DNA of 14,329 nucleotides, from positions 1 through 14,329 of the forward strand of contig CAMAXB010000040.1 in assembly GCA_945862035.1 (NCBI GenBank). Direction: 5' to 3'. Each line of letters opens with the position of its first letter. Positions within the stretch are counted from its first letter, which is position 1. The translations under genes were made by a program, and so were the position numbers. Positions 7,398 through 14,329 of the stretch are shown piece after piece. This DNA comes from Opitutus sp. GAS368. GTDB lineage: Bacteria; Verrucomicrobiota; Verrucomicrobiia; Opitutales; Opitutaceae. The notes under the pieces were generated by a model. That model saw only the letters and a list, made by a program, of their open reading frames with translations, was not told the origin of the DNA and ran no database searches.

Positions 7398-8144
7398 ATG
7401 TCGAGCGCTCCGGCCAACACCCCCCACCACGTCGCCATCATCATGGATGGCAACGGTCGCTGGGCCCAGCAACGCGGGTTGCCGCGCATCGAGGGACACC
7501 GGCGTGGCGTGGAGACGGTTCGGGCGATTATTGACGCCGCCCGTGAGCTCGGCATCCACACCCTCACGCTCTACGCTTTTTCCGCCGAAAACTGGAAACG
7601 TCCGCCGGATGAGGTCGGTGCGCTGATGGGCCTGCTGGAGTATTTCCTGAAGAAGGAGACGGCGACCCTGATCAAGAATCAGATCCGCCTGCGCACCATC
7701 GGCCGGACGCATGAGCTTCCGCCCGGCGTACGGGCGGAGCTGGAGCGCACGGTCGCCGCCACGGCCCATTTTACGGGCTCCACCCTGGTCCTCGCCCTTA
7801 ACTACGGAGCCCGCACCGAGGTCATCGACGCGGCGCGCGCCTACGCGGCCGCCGTGGCGGCGGGCAAGGAGAAGCTCAACGACGACTCTTGGGCCACGTT
7901 CAGCCGCTACCTGTACACGAGCGATCTGTCGGATCCCGATCTGGTCATCCGCACCTCCGGCGAGACCCGCGTCAGCAATTTCCTCCTCATGCAGGCCGCC
8001 TACGCGGAGTTTGTCTTCACGCCCGTGCTGTGGCCGGACTTCACGAGGGCCGACCTCGCCGCCGCCGTCACAGCGTACGCCCAGCGTGAACGACGGTTCG
8101 GCCAGACGAGCGCGCAGATCAACCCGGCCTCCACCCCGCGTTAG
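7398..8144 (+). CDS. uppS: Undecaprenyl diphosphate synthase (cis-prenyltransferase)
   Basis: UppS adds eight isopentenyl units to farnesyl diphosphate, making the C55 carrier used for peptidoglycan and other envelope glycans. The 248-residue protein shows the complete family signature: MDGNGRWA with catalytic Asp17, FSAENWKRP at about 61-69, and the C-terminal IRTSGExRxSNFLLxQ (Arg185, Ser187, Glu189, Arg191, Ser193) followed by WPDF at 212-215. The start ATG 7398 puts MDGNGR at the usual distance. No Shine-Dalgarno precedes it. It is the first gene of the plus-strand lipid block, and cdsA follows after 29 bp. The 136-bp divergent gap to the dehydratase gene must hold promoters for both directions, but I cannot point to a good -35/-10 pair. 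Confidence 0.96.
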   Translation: MSSAPANTPHHVAIIMDGNGRWAQQRGLPRIEGHRRGVETVRAIIDAARELGIHTLTLYAFSAENWKRPPDEVGALMGLLEYFLKKETATLIKNQIRLRTIGRTHELPPGVRAELERTVAATAHFTGSTLVLALNYGARTEVIDAARAYAAAVAAGKEKLNDDSWATFSRYLYTSDLSDPDLVIRTSGETRVSNFLLMQAAYAEFVFTPVLWPDFTRADLAAAVTAYAQRERRFGQTSAQINPASTPR

Positions 8145-8173
8145 GCGCTTCGCGCTGTTGTTTCGATCGTCTT

Positions 8174-8995
8174 GTGGGCCAACGCATCTTCAGCACCCTG
8201 CTTCTCTGGACCATTGTTCTGGTCAGCATCGGTGTATTCGGAAAGACCGGCGGCGTCTGGCTCGTCACGCTGATCTCCGCCCTGACTCTGCGTGAGTTCT
8301 ATTCGCTCGTCCGGCGATTCGGGGTCGATCCCTTCGATCGCTTCGGGATTGTCCTTGGGATCCTCCTGACCCTCGCGCCCAAGTACCTCGAACCCTACGG
8401 CGCGGGAACGCTCGAACTGGTGGCGCTTTCGGTCATCGTCTTTTCGATCCGCATCCTCGGGGAGCGCGACTCACACAATCGCGTGGAGACGCTCGGCTGG
8501 ACCCTCTTCGGCGTCATCTACGTGCCGTTCATGCTGCACTTCCTCGTCCGTATTCTTCTGATCGAGGGACCCACCGCCCAGACCGGGGTGCTGCTCGGAG
8601 TCTGGTTGATCGCCGTGTCCAAGTTCTGCGACGTCGGCGCCCTGCTGGCGGGCCTTGCCTTCGGCCGAAACAAGATGGCGCCGAACATCAGTCCGAAGAA
8701 GACCTGGGAAGGGGCCGTCGGCGGGCTGCTGACGTCCGCCCTGGTTGGCGCCGCCCTCGCCTACTTCGGCGCCAGCCACCTGCCGGCAGGGCTCACGCCC
8801 ATGCTGGCCGCCGTGATCGCCCTCCCCATCGCGGCGCTCGCGATCGTTTCCGATCTGGTCGAATCGATCATCAAGCGCCGCGCGGACGCAAAAGACGCCG
8901 GCAAAACCATTCCGGGGATCGGCGGGGTCTTTGACCTCTCCGACAGCCTCATCCTGACGGCGCCGGTCGGCTCCGTGATCTTCGCCCTGCTGTAG
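8174..8995 (+). CDS. cdsA: Phosphatidate cytidylyltransferase (CDP-diglyceride synthase)
   Basis: CdsA converts phosphatidic acid and CTP to CDP-diacylglycerol, the precursor of membrane phospholipids. The 273-residue protein is hydrophobic throughout, with about seven or eight predicted spans. The C-terminal signature is recognisable: SIIKRRADAKDAGKTIPG, with Lys240-Asp241, then GIGGVFDLSDS at 248-258. The common form is GHGGxxDRxDS; the His and Arg of that form are Ile249 and Leu255 here, while both aspartates (254 and 257) are kept. I recall similar GxGGVxDxxDS variants in Planctomycetes-Verrucomicrobia relatives, so this is probably lineage-typical and not a dead enzyme. GTG 8174 is taken as start; no Shine-Dalgarno is seen. 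The position between uppS and dxr matches the widespread uppS-cdsA-dxr-rseP order. Confidence 0.93.
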   Translation: MGQRIFSTLLLWTIVLVSIGVFGKTGGVWLVTLISALTLREFYSLVRRFGVDPFDRFGIVLGILLTLAPKYLEPYGAGTLELVALSVIVFSIRILGERDSHNRVETLGWTLFGVIYVPFMLHFLVRILLIEGPTAQTGVLLGVWLIAVSKFCDVGALLAGLAFGRNKMAPNISPKKTWEGAVGGLLTSALVGAALAYFGASHLPAGLTPMLAAVIALPIAALAIVSDLVESIIKRRADAKDAGKTIPGIGGVFDLSDSLILTAPVGSVIFALL

Positions 8996-9014
8996 ACTGG
9001 GCCCACGCCCGGAC

Positions 9015-9035
9015 CGGCCCCGGTCGACCGGGCCG
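9015..9035 (+). other. GC-rich hairpin just upstream of the dxr start
   Basis: The 51-bp gap between cdsA and dxr contains an almost perfect hairpin. CGGCCC (9015-9020) pairs with GGGCCG (9030-9035), then after one bulged C, GG pairs with CC, closing a TCGA tetraloop at 9024-9027. It ends 11 nt before the dxr ATG, where a ribosome binding site would normally sit, and no T-tract follows, so it is not a standard terminator. It could affect dxr translation or mRNA stability. GC-rich DNA gives such hairpins by chance, so confidence is modest. Confidence 0.4.
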
Positions 9036-9046
9036 AACCTTGTACG

Positions 9047-10228
9047 ATGTCACCGCTCCCTCCCCGCCCCAAACGCGTCGTCCTCCTGGGCGCCACCGGC
9101 TCGATCGGCGAGAGCGCGCTGCGCGTGATCGCCGCGCATCCGGGCCGTCTTGAACTTGTGGCCGTGGCGGCGCACCGCCGCTTGGATTCCCTCGCGGGCA
9201 TCGCCCGACGTTTTCCCAGCGTGCGCCATGTCGGCCTTTTCGACGGGCCCGCCGCCGACGCCGCCGCGAGTTCCGGACTTTTTCCGGCCGGGATCAGGCT
9301 GCACCGGGGCAGCGAGGGGCTGATCGCCCTGGCCACACTGCCCGAGGCGGACCTTGTGCTGCTTGCAGTCGTGGGCACGGCGGGATTTGAGCCCGCGCTG
9401 GCGGCGCTGCAGGCCGGCAAGGACCTCGCCCTGGCCAGCAAGGAAGTGATCGTGCTTGGCGGGAAATTTGTCATGGCCGCCGCCCGCGCCAGCAAGGGAC
9501 GGCTGCTACCCGTGGACAGCGAACACAATGCCCTCTTTCAGTGCCTGGAGGGCCGGACACCCTCGACCGTGGCCCGCATTGTCCTGACGGCCTCGGGCGG
9601 GGCCTTCCGCGACTGGCCGGTGGAAAGACTCAGCGACGTGACCCCGGCCGATGCCCTCAAGCACCCGAACTGGGCGATGGGGCCGAAGATCACGGTCGAC
9701 TCTGCCACGCTGGCCAACAAGGGCCTCGAAATGATCGAGGCGCAGTGCCTTTTCGGCCTGCACGCGGATCAGTGTCAGGCGGTGCTCCACCCGCAGAGCA
9801 TCGTGCACAGCCTGGTCGAGTTCACCGATGGCGTGATGCTCGCGCAGCTTTGCCCCCCTTCGATGACCTTCCCGATCCAGCATGCGCTGCTGTACCCCGA
9901 CCGGGCCAAGGGCGTGGAGGCTCCCCTCGGCCTCGACCAGCTGCTGCAGCTGGACTTCCGCCCGGTGGACGAGACCCGCTTTCCCCTGCTGCGCCTCGCC
10001 AAGGCCTGCATGCAGGCCGGGGGAGCCGCGCCCGCCGTGTACAATGCGGCCAACGAAGTCGCGGTGGCCGCATTCCTCGATCACCGGCTGAGCTTCCTCG
10101 ACATTTCCCGCGTGGTCGAACGCACCCTCGATGCCTGTCGACCCGCCGAGGCAGGCGACCTCGCCGCCGTCCGGGCGATCGACCGCGAGGCCCGCCGGGT
10201 GGCCACGGCGGCCTTGAGCCAGCGCTGA
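9047..10228 (+). CDS. dxr: 1-deoxy-D-xylulose 5-phosphate reductoisomerase
   Basis: Dxr performs the first committed step of the MEP isoprenoid pathway, rearranging and reducing DXP to 2-C-methyl-D-erythritol 4-phosphate with NADPH and a divalent metal. The 393-residue product has the N-terminal NADPH loop GATGSIGESAL (from residue 15). The metal/substrate motif PVDSEHNALFQ places Asp157, Ser158 and Glu159. LTASGGAF forms the flexible loop, and HPNWAMGPKITVDSATLANKGLE completes the conserved active-site block. The C-terminal helical domain is intact and the length is typical. ATG 9047 fits the family N-terminus. No Shine-Dalgarno is seen, and a GC hairpin occupies the space upstream. It lies in the same orientation between cdsA and rseP; its pathway partner ispG is two genes downstream. 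Confidence 0.97.
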   Translation: MSPLPPRPKRVVLLGATGSIGESALRVIAAHPGRLELVAVAAHRRLDSLAGIARRFPSVRHVGLFDGPAADAAASSGLFPAGIRLHRGSEGLIALATLPEADLVLLAVVGTAGFEPALAALQAGKDLALASKEVIVLGGKFVMAAARASKGRLLPVDSEHNALFQCLEGRTPSTVARIVLTASGGAFRDWPVERLSDVTPADALKHPNWAMGPKITVDSATLANKGLEMIEAQCLFGLHADQCQAVLHPQSIVHSLVEFTDGVMLAQLCPPSMTFPIQHALLYPDRAKGVEAPLGLDQLLQLDFRPVDETRFPLLRLAKACMQAGGAAPAVYNAANEVAVAAFLDHRLSFLDISRVVERTLDACRPAEAGDLAAVRAIDREARRVATAALSQR

Positions 10229-10341
10229 TCGGCGGTCCATCGTCCGGCTCTGGCGCACGTTCACCGCATTTTAGCGGCCCGCAGTGACCCGCGGGTTTGA
10301 CTGACGGCGCGGGCCGGGCCAAGATCAGCCCTCCCACCCAC

Positions 10342-11763
10342 ATGGACTTGATCACCGCGCTGTTTTCCAACCTCTGGACGATTTTCCTCATCGTTCTCTT
10401 TTTCGGTGGTTCCATTTTTGTCCACGAACTCGGCCACTTCCTAGCCGCCCGGCGTCGGGGGGTTCACGTCGATCGATTCTCCATCGGCTTCGGGCCCAAG
10501 ATCTTCTCCTGGAAGGGGAAAGACGGGGTTGAGTACCGCCTTTCCTGGCTGCCTCTCGGCGGCTACGTTTCCCTGCCCCAGTTGGCCGACATGCGCGGAA
10601 TCGAGGGGGAGACGGAGGCTGATCTCAAGCGCTTGGCCCCCATTAGCTATTCAACCAAGATCATCGTTTTCGGCGCAGGGGCGACGTTCAACCTCATCTT
10701 TGCCTTCCTTCTGGCCTGCATCATCTGGGTGGCCGGCCAGCCCACCAGCAGCGATCAGGCGACCACCCGCATCGGGTACATCGTGCCGACCCTGGCCCTC
10801 GCCGACGGTACGGAAGTGCCCAGCCCGGCCTCGGTTGCCGGGCTCCGGCTCGGTGACACGGTGCGCGCCATCGACGGCCGCCCCATCGCGGACTGGCAGG
10901 AACTCATGCAGACCCTCGTCACCAGCGCCGGCCGCACCGCGGACGGACGCCGGACGTCGACATTTTCAATTGAGCGCGATGGCCAGCTCCAGGACGTCGT
11001 GATCCATCCCCTGCTCTCCGGGGACGAGCAGGTCCGCCGGGTCGGAATCGCACCCGCCTACGAGCTGGTGGTCTACTCCGTCGAGGAGGGATCAGTGGCC
11101 GCGCAGATTGGCCTGCAGCCTCAGGACCGCCTGCTGACGTTGGACGGGACCCCGGTGCTCAATGTGCAGACCTATGTCGAATACCTGACGGCCCACCGCG
11201 CCCGCGCGATCTCCATTGGCGTGAGGCGAGGCGATCAGACCCTCCCGCTGACGCTACCCGCCGCCGCCGGGGCCAAGGATCCAGCCGAGCTCGGCGTCGC
11301 CCTGACGACGGATCAGCAGATGATTTTCCCGAATCCGATCAAGCAGTTCACCGCCCACGTGAGCATGACCTTTCGCACGCTGGGCAGCCTGATCAATCCG
11401 CAGTCCGACATCGGCATCTCCAAGCTCAGCGGTCCGGTCGGCATCATTCGCGTCTTCCACCTCGCCGCCCAAGCCGACATCCGGATGGTTCTCTGGTTCA
11501 CGATCCTCGTGAACATCAACCTCGCGATCTTCAATCTCCTGCCGATTCCCGTCCTCGACGGCGGCCACATGCTGTTTGCCACCATTGGTCGTCTCCGTGG
11601 GCAGGCGCTGCCGGCCAACTTCATCGTCACGACCCAGAGCGTGTTCATGGTGCTGTTATTTTCGATGATTCTCTACGTCAGCTTTTTCGATATCCGCCGG
11701 ATCGTGCGGGATGTGACGCCGCCCCCACCGAGGGAAGAAACGGCACCCGCGACGGGCAAGTAA
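10342..11763 (+). CDS. rseP: RIP site-2 metalloprotease RseP
   Basis: This inner-membrane zinc protease performs intramembrane cleavage of anti-sigma factors and other membrane substrates. The 473-residue protein has the zinc motif HELGH at 28-32 inside the first membrane span and the second zinc-ligand motif NLLPIPVLDGG at 398-408 (Asp406) near the C-terminus. Two PDZ-like domains lie between: one around 140-225 (VAGLRLGDTVRAIDG) and one around 240-315 (AAQIGLQPQDRLLTLDG). LSGPVGI (362-368) is the conserved segment before the third span. ATG 10342 is chosen because membrane span one then starts at the usual distance; an in-frame TTG at 10297 would add 15 residues with no family resemblance. 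There is no Shine-Dalgarno. In many bacteria bamA follows rseP; here ispG does, 93 bp on. Confidence 0.93.
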   Translation: MDLITALFSNLWTIFLIVLFFGGSIFVHELGHFLAARRRGVHVDRFSIGFGPKIFSWKGKDGVEYRLSWLPLGGYVSLPQLADMRGIEGETEADLKRLAPISYSTKIIVFGAGATFNLIFAFLLACIIWVAGQPTSSDQATTRIGYIVPTLALADGTEVPSPASVAGLRLGDTVRAIDGRPIADWQELMQTLVTSAGRTADGRRTSTFSIERDGQLQDVVIHPLLSGDEQVRRVGIAPAYELVVYSVEEGSVAAQIGLQPQDRLLTLDGTPVLNVQTYVEYLTAHRARAISIGVRRGDQTLPLTLPAAAGAKDPAELGVALTTDQQMIFPNPIKQFTAHVSMTFRTLGSLINPQSDIGISKLSGPVGIIRVFHLAAQADIRMVLWFTILVNINLAIFNLLPIPVLDGGHMLFATIGRLRGQALPANFIVTTQSVFMVLLFSMILYVSFFDIRRIVRDVTPPPPREETAPATGK

Positions 11764-11856
11764 CGAAGCCGAGGGATGGGGTGGCCGCGGTCGAAGCGCA
11801 CCACGCGCCGCCCGGTTCTTGTCACGCGTCCCGTCCCCGTTCTCACTTCCTTACCG

Positions 11857-13983
11857 ATGTCCTACAGCCTCTCCCGTTTTCAGACCCTGCGGCGCCCGAC
11901 CCTCGAGGTGAAGGTCGGATCGGTCGGCGTCGGGGGCGACAATCCCCTCCGCGTCCAGTCGATGACAACGAGCGACACGCAGGATGTCGCGGCCACGGTA
12001 AAGCAATCCGTCGCCCTCGCGGAGGTCGGCTGTGAAATCGTGCGGATCACGGCGCCAAACGTGCAGGCGGCCAGGTGCCTCAAGGAAATCCGGGCCGGCC
12101 TGAATGCCGCGGGCTTCGGTCACGTCCCGCTCGTGGCCGACATCCACTTCCTGCCCCAGGCCGCGATGGAGGCCGTCGAGCACGTGGAGAAGATCCGCGT
12201 GAACCCGGGCAACTATGCGGACAAAAAGAAGTTCGCGGTCCGCGAGTACACGGATGCCGACTACGAGCGCGAGTTGCAGCGGCTGCACGACTCGTTCACT
12301 CCTCTGGTGAAGCGCGCCAAGGTGCTGGGCCGGGCGCTGCGCATCGGCACCAATCACGGTTCCCTGAGCGACCGCATCATGAACCGTTACGGCGACACCC
12401 CGCTCGGCATGGTCGAGAGCGCCCTGGAGTTTCTGCGCATCGGCGCCGCCCACGGCTTTGACCAGATGATTTTGTCGATGAAGTCATCGAATCCGAAGGT
12501 CATGATCGAGGCCTACCGCCTGCTCGTCGACCGGATGAATCGCGAGGGGATGCGCTACCCGCTGCACTTGGGCGTGACCGAAGCCGGCGATGGCGAGGAC
12601 GGCCGGATCAAGAGCGCCATTGGAATGGGCAGCCTCCTCGTCGACGGCTTGGGGGACACGCTCCGCGTCTCGCTGACCGAGGACAGCGTGTACGAGATCC
12701 CGGTCGCGCGCGCGCTGGCGGATAAAGCAATGAGTCTCTGGCGCACCGCGCCGGAGACAATGGCCAATGACCAATTTCCAATGACCAATGGGGCCGGCAA
12801 GGGATCGACAATTGGTCATTCGTCATCGGTCATTGGTCATTTCGAGTCGGCGCCAGACGACTCGATTGATCCCTTCCACTTCAACAAGCGCGAGACCGCG
12901 AAAGTCGCGCTAGCGGCGGACTGCGTGGTCGGGCCCGGGCAACCCCCGCAGGTCATCGTCCGCACCGCCTCGGTGGCCGCTCTGGCCGCGGCCGGGGCCG
13001 AGCTGGCCTCGCCCCGGCTCAAGGACACACCGGCCGAGGGTCTACTCGTCGCCATCACCTCGACCACCGACCTCGCCGCGCTGCCCGCCGCCACCGCCGG
13101 GCTGACGAACCGGTTCCTCGTCCTCGAACTTGCTCCCCCGCTCACCCCTGCGGACCTCGCACCCGTCCTGACCGCGGCCAAGGCCAGGATCGTCATCCTG
13201 CGCGAATTCGGTCCAGGTGACGCCGCCGCTCTCACCACGTGGACCACCCTCGTCCGAAGCCACGACCACGTGCTCGCGCTCGGTGCGAGCGCCGAAGCAA
13301 TCACCCAGCTGGCACCCACCCTGAGGACCCTCGGCGATGCGGGCCTGATCGTCACCCTTTCCTCTGCGGTCTCTGACCTTCGGCCGGTGGCCTCCGGCTT
13401 CCACCCCGTCGGCCGTTACCGCTCGCTCGTCGAGGCGCTCAAGCAGGCCGGATCGCGCGCGCCCCTCTGGATCCGCAACACGGCGGACGTCGCGCTCAAG
13501 CCCGACCCCAGCTTCCTTTCCCGGCTGCTGGAAGCGTCGATCCTGTCCGGTTCGCTGCTGTGCGACGGCGTTGGGGACTTGGTCAGTGTCGAGACCGAGC
13601 CCGACCCCACGCGAGCCACCAAGCTCACCTACAACCTCCTGCAGGGCGCAGGGGCCCGCATCTCCAAGACCGAGTTTGTAGCCTGCCCCTCCTGTGGGCG
13701 CACCCTCTTTGACCTGCAGACCACCACGCAGCGCATCCGCGAGAAGACCGGCCATCTCAAGGGGGTGAAGCTTGCGATCATGGGCTGCATCGTGAACGGC
13801 CCAGGTGAGATGGCGGATGCCGACTTCGGGTACGTCGGCGGCGCCCCGGGAAAGATCAATCTCTACGTCGGCAAGAACTGCGTGCAGTACAACCTGCCCC
13901 AAAGTGAGGCCGATGAACGCCTGATCGCCCTGATCAGGGAGCACGGAAAGTGGGTGGATCCGGATCCGGCCACGGCGCCGTAA
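11857..13983 (+). CDS. ispG: 4-hydroxy-3-methylbut-2-en-1-yl diphosphate synthase IspG (GcpE), large form with inserted domain
   Basis: IspG reductively converts MEcPP to HMBPP, the penultimate MEP step, using a [4Fe-4S] cluster. The 708-residue protein is the large three-domain form known from chlamydiae, Bacteroidetes and plants. A first TIM barrel covers about 1-295 (VQSMTTSDTQD near 33-43, LGVTEAG, VSLTEDS). An inserted second barrel-like domain covers about 335-600. The C-terminal iron-sulfur domain has Cys610-P-S-Cys613, Cys644 in GCIVNGPGE and Glu651. Residues about 301-329 are encoded by a palindromic repeat element, in frame. ATG 11857 is chosen because MSYSLSRFQTLRRPT starts like the family; the in-frame ATG at 11776 would add 27 Arg/Pro-rich residues. 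No Shine-Dalgarno is visible. It ends the plus-strand lipid block. Confidence 0.95.
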   Translation: MSYSLSRFQTLRRPTLEVKVGSVGVGGDNPLRVQSMTTSDTQDVAATVKQSVALAEVGCEIVRITAPNVQAARCLKEIRAGLNAAGFGHVPLVADIHFLPQAAMEAVEHVEKIRVNPGNYADKKKFAVREYTDADYERELQRLHDSFTPLVKRAKVLGRALRIGTNHGSLSDRIMNRYGDTPLGMVESALEFLRIGAAHGFDQMILSMKSSNPKVMIEAYRLLVDRMNREGMRYPLHLGVTEAGDGEDGRIKSAIGMGSLLVDGLGDTLRVSLTEDSVYEIPVARALADKAMSLWRTAPETMANDQFPMTNGAGKGSTIGHSSSVIGHFESAPDDSIDPFHFNKRETAKVALAADCVVGPGQPPQVIVRTASVAALAAAGAELASPRLKDTPAEGLLVAITSTTDLAALPAATAGLTNRFLVLELAPPLTPADLAPVLTAAKARIVILREFGPGDAAALTTWTTLVRSHDHVLALGASAEAITQLAPTLRTLGDAGLIVTLSSAVSDLRPVASGFHPVGRYRSLVEALKQAGSRAPLWIRNTADVALKPDPSFLSRLLEASILSGSLLCDGVGDLVSVETEPDPTRATKLTYNLLQGAGARISKTEFVACPSCGRTLFDLQTTTQRIREKTGHLKGVKLAIMGCIVNGPGEMADADFGYVGGAPGKINLYVGKNCVQYNLPQSEADERLIALIREHGKWVDPDPATAP
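12759..12841. repeat. Palindromic heptamer repeat element inserted in frame within ispG
   Basis: Arms 12759-12789 and 12811-12841 are reverse complements at 26 of 31 positions around a 21-bp GC-rich spacer. Each arm is four consecutive 7-nt units plus AAT. The left arm contains AATGACC twice, with variants AATGGCC and AATTTCC. The right arm, read on the minus strand, contains AATGACC three times and GATGACG once. The element is read through in the ispG frame with no stop, giving about residues 301-329 with twin IGHSSS/VIGHF-type segments. It sits at the boundary between the first barrel and the inserted domain. AT-rich unit composition inside a GC-rich gene and the palindromic layout indicate that it was acquired, not ancestral coding sequence. 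GACAAT(T)GG occurs near both arm starts (12756-12763 and 12807-12815). Confidence 0.88.
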
Positions 13984-14329
13984 CCGCCGTCACACTACCG
14001 TCACCTCAGCCCGATCCAGGGCCTTTCGCTCGTACAATTCGAGCCCTGTAGTGTTGGTCTCGTTACAGATTCGGGTGGCCCGCCCGGTCCGGCGCAATCG
14101 GCTGGATTGGCAACCCTAAAGTGGGACGAAAGTTATCCGCAGTCCCGCTGTGAATAACTTGTTGGAAAGTTGCTCTTGAAACCCCATTTTGCTTACACGT
14201 TACTGCGTCTTCTTCCCCGATCGTTCTTCGCTATCGCCCCGTTCTTTCACTCTCCCTTCGGACCTTTGTCCGCCCGCCCTGCAGATTTGCCAATCAAACG
14301 CATGTTCATCATCAGTTTATCATACTTTT
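13984..14329. other. Non-coding region downstream of ispG, open to window end
   Basis: These 346 bases hold no gene I can support. The first part has a possible hairpin (GCTCG 14028-14032 with CGAGC 14040-14044, extended by CAGG 14017-14020 with CCTG 14045-14048) that could mark the end of the ispG transcript, without a T-tract. The middle has the DnaA-box-like pair. From about 14210 to 14280 the plus strand is strongly pyrimidine-rich, and the last 30 or so bases are AT-rich. A frame opening at ATG 14302 runs off the edge but has too few codons to judge. Confidence 0.6.
14132..14158. promoter_or_regulatory. Inverted pair of DnaA-box-like nonamers
   Basis: TTATCCGCA at 14133-14141 (plus strand) differs by one base from the DnaA box TTATCCACA. 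TTATTCACA on the minus strand (14157-14149) fits the relaxed consensus TTATNCACA exactly. Together they make an inverted repeat with 11-nt arms matching at 9 positions (GTTATCCGCAG and CTGTGAATAAC) around a 5-nt TCCCG spacer. Paired boxes like this are common upstream of dnaA, as autoregulatory sites, and in replication origins. The next gene is outside the window, so the assignment is inferred. Confidence 0.5.

Noticed and set aside
10278..10295. CCCGC/GCGGG hairpin followed by TTT between dxr and rseP, as a possible terminator
   Set aside because: The stem is only five pairs with an 8-nt loop and three Ts, inside a run of co-directional genes. It is too weak to call.
11776..11856. Longer ispG reading frame starting at ATG 11776, with GAGGG directly before it
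   Set aside because: The extra 27 residues are Arg/Pro/Val-rich and unlike IspG N-termini. The GAGGG touches the ATG with no spacing, which is not a workable ribosome binding site.
12759..12841. Repeats in ispG as a CRISPR or minisatellite
   Set aside because: The units are inverted about a core, only 7 nt long, and there are no spacers. It is a palindromic element, not an array.
13042..13944. 300-codon minus-strand frame opposite ispG
   Set aside because: It mirrors the conserved IspG domain and iron-sulfur motif. There is no independent domain signal.
14302..14329. Start of a further gene at ATG 14302
   Set aside because: Only nine codons are visible before the window ends, with no ribosome binding site and no recognisable sequence.

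Overview
The window is high-G+C bacterial chromosome, densely packed with housekeeping genes. There is no phage, plasmid, CRISPR or resistance content. The best taxonomic guess is a member of the Verrucomicrobiota, probably Opitutales-like. This is inference, based on the large IspG carrying the extra central domain, a CdsA whose signature reads GIGGVFDLSDS instead of the usual GHGGxxDRxD form, the scarcity of Shine-Dalgarno sequences, and word-like palindromic repeats in and between genes.

Region 1 (1-4894, + strand) is a cell-shape/elongasome operon: the 3' part of mreB, then mreC, a RimJ/RimL-type GNAT acetyltransferase, mreD and the transpeptidase PBP2 (mrdA). From mreC to mreD the genes overlap as ATGA, and mrdA has a strong AGGAGG site that starts inside the mreD stop codon. 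mreB and mreC are separated by a large inverted repeat whose arms are built from 7-nt units. No rodA is present downstream.

Region 2 (4895-7261, - strand) holds three small metabolic genes: a beta-hydroxyacid dehydrogenase (glyoxylate/succinic-semialdehyde reductase-like), a purine nucleoside/methylthioadenosine-type phosphorylase, and a pterin-4a-carbinolamine dehydratase. A second inverted-repeat element lies between the first two.

Region 3 (7398-13983, + strand) is an isoprenoid/envelope lipid block: uppS, cdsA, dxr, rseP and ispG. Dxr and IspG are steps of the MEP isoprenoid pathway. UppS makes the C55 carrier that feeds lipid II to PBP2 of region 1. CdsA makes CDP-diacylglycerol for phospholipids, and RseP is a site-2 membrane protease. 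Inside ispG, in frame, sits an 83-bp palindromic element made of AATGACC-type 7-nt units. It encodes about 29 residues at the boundary between the first TIM barrel and the inserted domain.

Region 4 (13984-14329) is non-coding as far as visible and contains an inverted pair of DnaA-box-like nonamers, so dnaA or oriC may follow just beyond the window.

The most unusual signal is the set of palindromic, short-word iterated repeats. Two clear heptamer-based examples (mreB-mreC and inside ispG) share the same architecture with unrelated words; one good and one degenerate example use a unit of about 9 nt.
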